Source: Actinomycetes bacterium
Lineage (GTDB): Bacteria; Actinomycetota; Acidimicrobiia; Acidimicrobiales; RAAP-2
Assembly: GCA_021826255.1 (NCBI GenBank)
Contig: JAKBAZ010000019.1
Coordinates: 1-13,573, forward strand
DNA: 13,573 nucleotides
Reading direction: 5' to 3'
Positions 5,764-13,077 of this stretch are shown one piece after another. The position numbers were made by a program, and so were the translations under genes. A model generated the notes under the pieces. That model did no database searches, was not told the origin of the DNA, and was given only the letters and a program-made list of their open reading frames with translations. Every line of letters begins with the position of its first letter. Position 1 is the first letter of the stretch.

Positions 5764-6675
5764 ATGATCACCGTCGAACACCTGACCAAGCGCTACGGGT
5801 CGACCGTCGCGGTTGACGACCTCAGTTTCGAGGTTAAACCCGGGGTAGTCACCGGATTTCTTGGACCCAATGGTTCGGGCAAGTCGACCACGATGCGAGC
5901 CATTCTTGGATTAGATACTCCGAGTTCTGGTCGAACCACCATCGACGGGACTCCCTATCGCCACTTGAACGCGCCCCTGCACCACGTGGGCGCCCTGCTC
6001 GACGCCAAGGCACTCAACCCCACGCGCAGTGCCCGTAATCACCTTCGCGCCCTCGCGGTCGCGAACGGCATTTCGAACGCCCGGGTAGATGAAGTTCTCG
6101 AGTTCGTCGGTCTGGCGTCGGTGGCGAAGAAGAAGGCAGGGAGTTTTTCTCTCGGGATGAGCCAACGCCTCGGCATCGCCGCTGCACTTCTCGGCGACCC
6201 CGCCGTGTTGTTATTCGACGAACCCGTGAACGGGCTGGACCCGGAGGGAATCCGCTGGATTCGAGAGTTCTTTCGAACCCTGGCTCGCGAGGGCCGTACG
6301 GTCTTCGTCTCGTCTCACCTCATGAGCGAGATGGCTCTCACGGCAGATCAGATCATCGTGATTGGGCGGGGTCGCTTTATCACCTCGGGATCCATCGCCG
6401 ACCTCACCTCGTCGGCTGCGGGCACTGTGCTGGTGCGCAGTCTCGACTCCGCCCGACTGAGTGATGCCCTTCGTCACGCCGGTGCTGAAGTGGAGGCCGG
6501 TCAAGATGGCTCACTCATTGTCAGCAATCTCGACTCGGAGCGCATCGGGCGACTCGCTCTCGAGACGGGCGTGGCCCTCAGCGAGCTCACTCCCCAACGG
6601 GCCTCCCTCGAGGAGGTCTTTATGGACTTGACCGCTGACAGTGTCGAGTACGGGCACCGCAAGGAGGACTCATGA
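5764..6675 (+). CDS. ABC-2 type exporter ATP-binding subunit (BcrA/DrrA-like)
   Basis: This 303-residue ABC ATPase has Walker A GPNGSGKS at 34-41, the signature variant SLGMSQR at 129-135 (LGMSQ in place of LSGGQ, usual in the BcrA/DrrA branch), Walker B VLLFDEP at 148-154, the NGLDPEG D-loop region, and the switch histidine in SSHLMSE (H185). The C-terminal 90 residues form the extra domain common in this branch. It powers the permease encoded by the next gene, whose ATG overlaps its stop (ATGA, 6672-6675). Close relatives export lipids, peptides or antibiotics, but the substrate here is unknown. The ATG start at 5764 begins directly with the MITVEHLTKRYG strand, as in relatives, and the message is likely leaderless. 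Confidence 0.94.
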   Translation: MITVEHLTKRYGSTVAVDDLSFEVKPGVVTGFLGPNGSGKSTTMRAILGLDTPSSGRTTIDGTPYRHLNAPLHHVGALLDAKALNPTRSARNHLRALAVANGISNARVDEVLEFVGLASVAKKKAGSFSLGMSQRLGIAAALLGDPAVLLFDEPVNGLDPEGIRWIREFFRTLAREGRTVFVSSHLMSEMALTADQIIVIGRGRFITSGSIADLTSSAAGTVLVRSLDSARLSDALRHAGAEVEAGQDGSLIVSNLDSERIGRLALETGVALSELTPQRASLEEVFMDLTADSVEYGHRKEDS

Positions 6676-7466
6676 GCCAGGCCACCATCGTCACGAGCGT
6701 TCGCGCGGAGTGGATCAAGTTTCGTTCGGTGCGCGCCAGTGTCCTCGGAATGATCACCTTCGTCGTCCTGTCCATCGGTCTCAGTGCACTCATCTCGTGG
6801 GTTTTGAAGAGCAACTGGCCTCATCGAAGCACCATTGAGAAATTGACCTTCGATCCGGTGGCCAACTCTCTCGTGGGCACCTACTTCGGTCAGTTCGCCA
6901 TCGGCGTGGTCGCCTCTCTCGCGATCACCACGGAATACTCCACGACCTCCATTCGCTCCACCTTCACCGCAGTACCCCAGCGGACTCGAGTTGTCCTCGC
7001 GAAGGCCCTCGTGTTACTTGCCACCATCTTCGTTCTCTCGGAGATCGTGGCGTTCATTGCCTTCAGTCTGGGTCAGAGCATCTTTCACGGAGTCGTTCCG
7101 ACCGCGTCGCTCTCCAGTTCCACCGTTTTGCGCGCCGTGTTTATGACGGGGGTCTACATGACCCTGCTCGGACTCTTCGGCTTCGCCCTCGGTCTCTTGT
7201 TACGCACGACCGCGGGAACCATCAGCGTCTACGTGTCGGCGTTACTCGTGCTCCCAATTGTGGTGGCGTTCTTGCCCTCGAGCTGGCAAGACCACATGCA
7301 AAAGTGGTTGCCCTCCGACCTCGGTGCCTCCATGATGTCGAGCACGGGACAGGTGCGAAACCTCACGAGCGCCTTCACGTGGGACCAGGCGACCGGCATC
7401 TTCGTGCTCTACGTTCTCGTCCTGCTCGGGGCGGGAATCGTGATGGTGAATCGACGCGACGCCTAG
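6672..7466 (+). CDS. ABC-2 type exporter permease subunit
   Basis: This 264-residue membrane protein has six predicted helices at about 24-46, 72-90, 108-135, 151-177, 183-202 and 241-258. EWIKFRSVRAS (13-23) before helix 1, and EYSTTSIRSTFTAVPQR (88-104) in the cytoplasmic loop after helix 2, match the coupling region of ABC-2 permeases that pair with BcrA/DrrA-like ATPases. The protein would form the membrane channel as a dimer with two copies of the ATPase. Its ATG at 6672 overlaps the ATPase stop, so translation is coupled. The loop 203-240 (between helices 5 and 6) is probably extracytoplasmic. The stop is TAG at 7464-7466, and no terminator hairpin follows. Confidence 0.92.
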   Translation: MSQATIVTSVRAEWIKFRSVRASVLGMITFVVLSIGLSALISWVLKSNWPHRSTIEKLTFDPVANSLVGTYFGQFAIGVVASLAITTEYSTTSIRSTFTAVPQRTRVVLAKALVLLATIFVLSEIVAFIAFSLGQSIFHGVVPTASLSSSTVLRAVFMTGVYMTLLGLFGFALGLLLRTTAGTISVYVSALLVLPIVVAFLPSSWQDHMQKWLPSDLGASMMSSTGQVRNLTSAFTWDQATGIFVLYVLVLLGAGIVMVNRRDA

Positions 7467-7522
7467 CGCGTTGGGGTTACCGGCGCGTTAAGAGTTCGGG
7501 ACGAAAAAATGACGACCTGTGG

Positions 7523-7530
7523 CATAATTT
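7523..7530 (+). promoter_or_regulatory. Putative -10 region for leaderless carboxyltransferase gene
   Basis: The AT-rich CATAATTT holds two overlapping -10 candidates, CATAAT (7523-7528) and TAATTT (7525-7530). The second ends six bases before the ATG at 7537. There is no Shine-Dalgarno, and no clear -35 element is seen in the 70-base gap after the permease gene. Confidence 0.45.
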
Positions 7531-7536
7531 AGGGTC

Positions 7537-9384
7537 ATGGAATCCCCTCTCGACGGCGTTTCGCCGACCCACGACGACGTCGACACCAGTTTTCTTGGTG
7601 AGGGGCTACCCGTCGGACTTCCCGAGTTCCAGGCCCCCGAGAGCCCTCACCTGAAGGGCCGCCGGAAGGTCAACAGCCCTCGCGAGTTACAAGAGTTGCA
7701 AGAACTCGTCAACTTCAAGCCCAGTCACGAGCGCTGGCGCATCTCGCGCGACCTCATTGGACTCATTCGTCGAGGCGCCCAGGGCGAGAAGGACGAATCC
7801 TATCTGGACAAGCTGCGCCGCGAGTACGGACGTGGTCAGGTGGAGTCCTCTCACTACGGCCTCGCCACCGTGGGGGGACACAGTGTGGTGCTCTACGCCA
7901 TGAACTGGGACTTCTTCGCGGGATCGCTCGGCGTGGTCTCCGGAGAGACCTTCCAGGCGGCGGCGGACTTAGCGATTTCGAAGAAGTTGCCGTTCATCTC
8001 GGTCTACGTCTCCTCCGGCGTGCGCCAGCACGAGAACTTCGCCGGCTTGACCCAGATGACCCGCATGGTAGAGGCCATTCGTCACTACAAAGAACGGGTG
8101 CAACTACCCCAAGTGGCCGTGCTCCTCGGCAACGTGTGGGGCGGGGTGTCGGCGAGCGCCGTACCGAACGCTGACCTGATTATCGCCACCTCGGGGACTG
8201 ACTTCGGCTTCGCCGGACCGAACGTGATTGAAGCCTTCGAAGGCGCCTCGGTGCCCTCGGGGTCCCAGAGCGCCGAGACCAATCTGCTCGATCGAAACAT
8301 CGACGTCGTTCTCTCCGACGTGCGTGGCGTCGTGGACTACCTCGACTCCGTGCTCGACTCGATTCACCTCCCCGATCGTCAACATCAGTTGAACGCTCAG
8401 TCGCGCCCGTCCATCCGAAACGTCTCCGCCATCGACGCCCGGCGTAGTTTCGTCTTCGGCAGCGTGGGCATTCACGGGCCGGCCTTCGACGACGGTTCCG
8501 AAGGGGACATTCTTCACCCGAACGGGTCGCGTCGGGCCGCCACTGACCCCGCTGACGCGCTCGTCGAGCGCTACCAGAGCCTCATGACCGACGCGAACCG
8601 TGTCGACCTCGAGTTCATCGTCCGCTACGCCTTCACCGACGCCACCGCTCTCTACAACTACGTGCAAGAGCCGGACTTCCGTCGCTACCCCGCGGTCGTG
8701 GCCGCGCTGGCGCGTATTGACGATCAACCCTTCGTCGTCGTCGGCACCCAACCCTCCTACCAACGCATTGGCGACACCGTCGTGAAGCGTCCGGCCAACC
8801 CCGGCCCCGAAGACTTCGCCTACATGGAGCGGATGCTGGACGTAGGTCAGCGCCTGGGACTGCCCGCCGTCTTTGTGACCGACACTCTCGGCGCGCGCCC
8901 CACCCTCGAGAGTGAACGGCGCGGACAGTCTCGCGCCATCGCCCGATCGATTTTGCGCGGTATTGACTACCCGCACCCCGTGATCACCGTCGTGGCCGGT
9001 GCGCTCGGCTCCGGTGGCGGCCTCGCCACGACCCCCATGGCCGACCACGTCATCATGCTGGAGAACGCCATGGCCTTCGTCGCCGAGCCTCGGTCCGCCG
9101 CGTCCATTCTCTACAAGACGGCGGCGCCCACTCCCGACCAGATCAAGGTCACCGTGTCCACGATGCGCTCGAGCGCCGCCGACCAGCTGGAGTTGGGCTT
9201 GATCGACGAAGTGGTCGCCGAGGGCCTGACCCCGTTCCACACCGTCGAGAATCTTCACGCCGCCATCATGCGGGCCTACGTGAGTTTGTCCGAAATGTCG
9301 GAGAAGAAGTTGCGCCAGCGTCGCGCGGAGCGCATCCGAAACCTACGGGCTTTCGAGATCGTCCCGGAGTCGGGTTCCAAGTAG
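7537..9384 (+). CDS. Fused AccD-AccA type acyl-CoA carboxylase carboxyltransferase
   Basis: This 615-residue protein joins both halves of the carboxyltransferase. The beta-like half (about 98-275) shows GRGQV, LGVVSGE, the GGVSAS oxyanion turn (202-207) and GFAGPNVIEAF (224-234), then PSGSQSAE as in AccD. The alpha-like half (about 345-600) shows LGLPAVFVTDTLGARP (440-455), ERRGQSRAIARSI (460-472), the GSGGG turn (491-495), MLENAMAFVAEP (507-518) and LGLIDEVV as in AccA. It would move CO2 from carboxybiotin to acetyl-CoA or a related acyl-CoA, the first committed step of fatty-acid synthesis. The biotin carboxylase/BCCP partner is not in this window. The N-terminal 95 residues lack the four-cysteine zinc ribbon of classical AccD, and I find no cysteine anywhere in the protein. 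Acetyl-CoA is the likely but unproven substrate. The 3' end overlaps the convergent CoA-transferase gene by 42 bases. Confidence 0.9.
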   Translation: MESPLDGVSPTHDDVDTSFLGEGLPVGLPEFQAPESPHLKGRRKVNSPRELQELQELVNFKPSHERWRISRDLIGLIRRGAQGEKDESYLDKLRREYGRGQVESSHYGLATVGGHSVVLYAMNWDFFAGSLGVVSGETFQAAADLAISKKLPFISVYVSSGVRQHENFAGLTQMTRMVEAIRHYKERVQLPQVAVLLGNVWGGVSASAVPNADLIIATSGTDFGFAGPNVIEAFEGASVPSGSQSAETNLLDRNIDVVLSDVRGVVDYLDSVLDSIHLPDRQHQLNAQSRPSIRNVSAIDARRSFVFGSVGIHGPAFDDGSEGDILHPNGSRRAATDPADALVERYQSLMTDANRVDLEFIVRYAFTDATALYNYVQEPDFRRYPAVVAALARIDDQPFVVVGTQPSYQRIGDTVVKRPANPGPEDFAYMERMLDVGQRLGLPAVFVTDTLGARPTLESERRGQSRAIARSILRGIDYPHPVITVVAGALGSGGGLATTPMADHVIMLENAMAFVAEPRSAASILYKTAAPTPDQIKVTVSTMRSSAADQLELGLIDEVVAEGLTPFHTVENLHAAIMRAYVSLSEMSEKKLRQRRAERIRNLRAFEIVPESGSK

Positions 9385-10509
9385 TTCGTCGGAGTCCTGC
9401 CCGAGTCGACGAGGACCACGTCGCACCCCGAGTCGTTCGCCGTCGACGAACATCGGGCTGGCGAGCGTGCGAAAGCGCCCCGCGGGACCGTCGGTCTCGA
9501 CGACGAGATCGCTGTCGCGCACCGCGGGTTGATCGAGGGCCTCACTGACGGAAAGTACCGGGGCCGCCGGGATGTCGAGGGCGTCGAGTCGACGCTGCCA
9601 CGCCTCTCTCGACTCAACCGCGAAGGCCGCGTCGAGGGCTCGGCGAAGAGCGTCACGATCGGCGACGCGACCGGCGTTCGTGCGCCACGCTTCGCGACCG
9701 AGCACCTCATCTCCCAGATCGTCAACGAGACGGCGGAACTGGGCGTCGGTGCCGACGGCTAGGAGGAGAACGCCGTCGGAGCACTGGACTGGTCCGTAGG
9801 GCGCAATGCTGGGGTGATCGTTACCTAGACGGCGGGGCTCGACGCCGGTGGCGAGATATCCCTGCGCTTGATTGACGAGAGAGACGAGAGTCGCGTCGAG
9901 CAGGGGAACGTGAAAGTGAGAACCCCCTCGCCGACCCGCGAGTCCGGCCAGTGCCGCCACGGCGGCGTAGAGACCAGTCACCACGTCCGATAACGGTGCA
10001 CCAACCTTCGTGGGCCCGACCTCACCGGTAACGTCCATCAAGCCTCCGCGGGCCTGGGCGAGAAGATCGAAGGCCGGTCGGTTCTCGAGCTCGCTTCCCG
10101 GAGCCGCTGGGGTCACCGAGACCCACACCGCGTGCCCGGCTCGCGCCTTCAGCCGATCAATACCGAGCGAGTCGCGCTGGGCGGGGAGGTAGTTCTCGAG
10201 AATGACGTCGGCCCGCTCGGCCAACCGGGCGAGCGCCTCGACGTCGGCGTCGTCGTGAAAGTCCACCACCACGTTTCGACGGTGACGATTCACCGCGAGG
10301 TAGTACGTCGCGTCATCCCCGAAGCGAGGTGGAGCGAGGGATCTCACGGGATCACCCGCCGGTGACTCCACTTTGATGACGTCCGCCCCGAGGTCCCCCA
10401 GAATCATCGCCGCCAGGGGTCCCGCGAGGACTCTCGACAAATCGAGAACCCTGACCCCCTCGAGAGGTAGGCCGGTGTCCCGATTCGACGGGTGGATCTC
10501 CCAGATCAC
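9343..10509 (-). CDS. CaiB/BaiF family (family III) CoA-transferase
   Basis: This 388-residue protein has the family III CoA-transferase pattern. LEGVRVLDLSRVLAGPLAAMILGDLG spans 16-41, then ADVIKVE (42-48), GD-PVR (52-56), NRHRRNVVVDF (74-84), DVILENYLP (101-109), PAFDLLAQARGGLMDVTG (145-162), and KVG-P-SDVVTG with the expected nucleophilic aspartate D175. Such enzymes move CoA between carboxylic acids, or racemise 2-methylacyl-CoAs. The AEG-type substrate residues do not let me choose. The start is GTG at 10509, overlapping the TGA of the upstream transporter (GTGA, 10506-10509), so the two are co-translated. The C-terminus PRRLGQDSDELLG resembles the usual family ending, showing the gene is complete even though its last 42 bases lie inside the opposite-strand carboxyltransferase gene. 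Confidence 0.92.
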   Translation of the reverse strand: MIWEIHPSNRDTGLPLEGVRVLDLSRVLAGPLAAMILGDLGADVIKVESPAGDPVRSLAPPRFGDDATYYLAVNRHRRNVVVDFHDDADVEALARLAERADVILENYLPAQRDSLGIDRLKARAGHAVWVSVTPAAPGSELENRPAFDLLAQARGGLMDVTGEVGPTKVGAPLSDVVTGLYAAVAALAGLAGRRGGSHFHVPLLDATLVSLVNQAQGYLATGVEPRRLGNDHPSIAPYGPVQCSDGVLLLAVGTDAQFRRLVDDLGDEVLGREAWRTNAGRVADRDALRRALDAAFAVESREAWQRRLDALDIPAAPVLSVSEALDQPAVRDSDLVVETDGPAGRFRTLASPMFVDGERLGVRRGPRRLGQDSDELLGTRLRDDLESP

Positions 10510-12059
10510 CCCCGCGCTCCGCGAACGAGGGATCGTCCGCCGCGCGACAACGTCGAGCTGGGCAGCCAGAGAGCGACAATCACTCCGACCACGATAGCCA
10601 CGAGTCCCCCCACCACGGTGGTGTGGTGGAAGGCTGACATAAAGGAGTCTTGAACCAGGGCGGAGGCCGTGGGGCGAGCCTGTGGAGACACGTGCTCGAT
10701 GGTCGAAAGTGCGGCCTGCATCGACCCTCGCGCGTCAACTTGCAACGCTCGAGGCAGGCCCAGGTGTCGAAAGTTTTCGGTCACGCGACGAGAGAATTCC
10801 GACGCGAAGAGCGAACCCATCACCGCGACTCCGAGAGTCCCCCCGAGTTCTCTCGTCGTCTCGTTCACCGCCGCCCCCGAACCAATTTGATTCGGTGACA
10901 GTGACCCCATCACCGCGGCCGTCGAGGTCGGCGTAATGAGAGAGAAGCCCACTCCAAAGAGGGACATGGCACCCACGATGGGTAGGACGTAGGCCACGTG
11001 GGCCGACAACGACGCAATCCAGATCATCGCGGTGCCCATCGTGACCAATCCCGCCCCCACGACCCAGCGAGCCCCCGCCTTCAGCGCCACCACGGCGGCG
11101 AGCGGTGTTGTCACCATGGTGACGAGAGCGAAGGGCAACGTGTGAAGTCCCGACGAGAGTGCGGAGTAGCCCCGCACCATTTGAAAGTACTGCGTCACGT
11201 AAAAGATGACGCCGAAGAGGCTGAAAAAACTGGTCGCAATGGCAATCGCCCCAGCGGAGAATGGTCCCCGCGAGAACAGTCGAACGTCGAGCAACGGGTC
11301 TGACTGACGACGTTCGACCACCACGAATCCCGCCCCGAGAAGAACCGCCACACCCCCAAGACCCAGTACCCGTGGGCTCAACCAGCCCCACGAGGGGGCT
11401 TCAATGATCGCGAAGACGAGGGCGGTCACTCCAGAAGTCCCGAGCGTGAGGCCCGACCAGTCGAGACGGCGAAGGAGAGGACTGCGAGACTCACCCACGT
11501 GCCACCAGGTCAGCGCGAGCGCGGCGAGGGCGACCGGAAGGTTGATGAGGAAGATCGAGCCGAACCAGAAGTGATTGAGAAGGTATCCCCCCGCGACGGG
11601 TCCGAGAGCAATGGCCACGCCAGCCGTCGCCCCCCAAATCCCGAAAGCCTTGGCTCGCTGCGCCTCATCGTCGAAGGCGACGGTCACGAGGGAGAGTGTC
11701 GCCGGGAAGATGAAGGCCGCCGTGGCGCCCATGAGGGCGCGGGCAACGAGGAGTTGAGTCATCGAGTGACTGGTCGCCGCGAGAACGCTCCAGAGGGCGA
11801 AGGCCACGAGGGCGCTGTTCATGACTCGAAGCCGACCGTATCGGTCAGCAACTTCCGCCCCCGCGAGGAGGAGTCCCGCGAAGGGGAGGGAGTAGCCGTC
11901 GACAATCCACTGCAGTCCCGCGTTGGAGGCGTGAAGTCGCTCCGAGAGAATAGGCAGCGCCACGTTCACGATGGTGTTGTCCACCACAACGAGGAAGACC
12001 GCCACACACAAGACGGAAAGGACCACCCAGGGATTTCGCCGCAGGTGAGCTCCGTTCAC
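10506..12059 (-). CDS. Second DHA2-family MFS transporter (14-helix)
   Basis: This 517-residue membrane protein has DHA2 marks: motif D1 VVVDNTIVNVALPIL with D27 (24-38), motif A GAEVADRYGRLR (67-78), the motif-B arginine R107 in VARALMG, and motif C GATAGVAIALGPVAGG (143-158). The acidic residue in helix 1 and the length fit a proton-driven exporter of drugs or metabolites. It is clearly a different subgroup from the transporter at 2439-3995 (NVALP versus STALP, different motif A), so it is not a recent duplicate. The start is GTG at 12059, backed by GAGGAG at 12074-12069. It is followed by an overlapping CoA-transferase gene, so export of an acid made or salvaged as a CoA ester is one possible link, but only an inference. 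Confidence 0.92.
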   Translation of the reverse strand: MNGAHLRRNPWVVLSVLCVAVFLVVVDNTIVNVALPILSERLHASNAGLQWIVDGYSLPFAGLLLAGAEVADRYGRLRVMNSALVAFALWSVLAATSHSMTQLLVARALMGATAAFIFPATLSLVTVAFDDEAQRAKAFGIWGATAGVAIALGPVAGGYLLNHFWFGSIFLINLPVALAALALTWWHVGESRSPLLRRLDWSGLTLGTSGVTALVFAIIEAPSWGWLSPRVLGLGGVAVLLGAGFVVVERRQSDPLLDVRLFSRGPFSAGAIAIATSFFSLFGVIFYVTQYFQMVRGYSALSSGLHTLPFALVTMVTTPLAAVVALKAGARWVVGAGLVTMGTAMIWIASLSAHVAYVLPIVGAMSLFGVGFSLITPTSTAAVMGSLSPNQIGSGAAVNETTRELGGTLGVAVMGSLFASEFSRRVTENFRHLGLPRALQVDARGSMQAALSTIEHVSPQARPTASALVQDSFMSAFHHTTVVGGLVAIVVGVIVALWLPSSTLSRGGRSLVRGARG

Positions 12060-12068
12060 GTCACCGCT

Positions 12069-12103
12069 CTCCTCACTCGACCCCGGGTGGAAAGTGAAGT
12101 CTA
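12069..12103 (-). promoter_or_regulatory. Shine-Dalgarno and candidate -10 box of second DHA2 transporter
   Basis: In the 68-base gap the minus strand carries GAGGAG (12074-12069), nine bases before the GTG, and TAGACT (12103-12098), which fits TAnnnT and would give a leader of roughly 30-35 bases. The Shine-Dalgarno is convincing. The -10 is tentative, because the gene may also be read through from the esterase gene upstream. Confidence 0.45.
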
Positions 12104-12127
12104 CGAGACGGGAAAACGGTGTTTTTC

Positions 12128-13057
12128 TTAGTGGCTCTCAGGAAGAGTGAACCGTGCCACGTGGTCTGCGAAGTCATCGAGGTCGACGCGAGCGGCCTCG
12201 ATAACTCCCGCCAAGCCGACGAAACCGTGAACCATTCCTCGCGCTTCGAGAAGTTCCACCTCGACGCCAAAGTGCTCGAGTAGTCCCGCGTACGCCACCC
12301 CCTCGTCGCGCAACGGATCACACTCGGCGACCATGACCACGGCGGGTGGAAGTCCGGCAAGGTCGTCGGCGAGCAGTGGGGACACTCGGGGATCGGTGTG
12401 CTCGACGCCTCCGGCGAGATACGACTCGTAGTCGGCGCGTAAGTGGTCCATCTCGAGAAAGTATCCCGAGCCAAACGCGTGGGACGAGTCGGTGACCACT
12501 TCGGGGCCGAGCGTCGGATAGATCAGTGCCTGGGCCGCGATGGCGAGATTGTCGTCGCGCGTCTCGCGGCACGCCACCGTCACGAGAGTCGCCCCGGCCG
12601 AGTCTCCCATCACGATCACCGGTAGTTCCTTCAACGCGTATCGAGACCGGTGGAGAGCCACCTCCCTCATCGCCTCCGCGACGTCGTCGAGTCCGGCCGG
12701 AAAGGGGTATTCCGGAGCCAGTCGGTACTCCACCGCGATGAGGATCACTCCGAGATCGTCAGCGATTCTCCGACACAACGCGTCGTGAGTCTCGAGATCA
12801 CCGAGAACAAAACTTCCCCCGTGGGCGTAGAGCACGATCCCCCGAGGACCACTCTGTGGTTCGTAGCGTCGATAGCGAATCGTCCGTCCACTGAAGTGCC
12901 ACTCGGACGTCTCGACGCTCGCCATGTCGGGCGGAGATCCGCGACGTGACGCAGTGAGTTCACCGTAGCGACGCCGACGTTCGACCACGGGCGTCGTACG
13001 GGGGTCCGACGCTGGTGGTAACGAGTCGCGGTAGAGGGCGAGATCAGGGTGAATCAT
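12128..13057 (-). CDS. HSL-family (family IV) alpha/beta-hydrolase, esterase/lipase
   Basis: This 309-residue enzyme has a complete hormone-sensitive-lipase-family signature. The oxyanion-hole HGG is at 79-81 in YAHGGSFVLG, YRLAPEYPFPAG at 111-122, and the nucleophile elbow GDSAG (151-155) contains S153. The acid is D247 in AECDPLRDEG and the histidine H277 in GMVHGF. The triad S153-D247-H277 is therefore intact. No signal peptide is seen, so it acts in the cytoplasm, most often on short acyl esters. The ATG at 13057 has GGAG directly before it with no spacing, so initiation may depend on coupling to the ATPase gene whose stop lies 20 bases upstream. The stop is TAA at 12130-12128. The natural substrate is unknown. 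Confidence 0.93.
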   Translation of the reverse strand: MIHPDLALYRDSLPPASDPRTTPVVERRRRYGELTASRRGSPPDMASVETSEWHFSGRTIRYRRYEPQSGPRGIVLYAHGGSFVLGDLETHDALCRRIADDLGVILIAVEYRLAPEYPFPAGLDDVAEAMREVALHRSRYALKELPVIVMGDSAGATLVTVACRETRDDNLAIAAQALIYPTLGPEVVTDSSHAFGSGYFLEMDHLRADYESYLAGGVEHTDPRVSPLLADDLAGLPPAVVMVAECDPLRDEGVAYAGLLEHFGVEVELLEARGMVHGFVGLAGVIEAARVDLDDFADHVARFTLPESH

Positions 13058-13077
13058 CTCCGCGTGACCCTCGCCTT

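Noticed and set aside
7464..7490. GCGCGTT direct repeat after the ABC permease gene
   Set aside because: Two seven-base copies in GC-rich DNA are expected by chance, and no hairpin or T tract follows.
8104..9258. Minus-strand open frame of about 384 codons inside the carboxyltransferase gene
   Set aside because: It is composed of Gly, Val, Asp and His repeats typical of a shadow frame. The plus-strand gene is conserved over the same span.
12111..12127. GAAAAC-GGT-GTTTTTC hairpin after the esterase gene as a terminator
   Set aside because: The stem is short and AT-rich, and on the minus strand it is followed by CCC rather than a T run, so it lacks the features of an intrinsic terminator.
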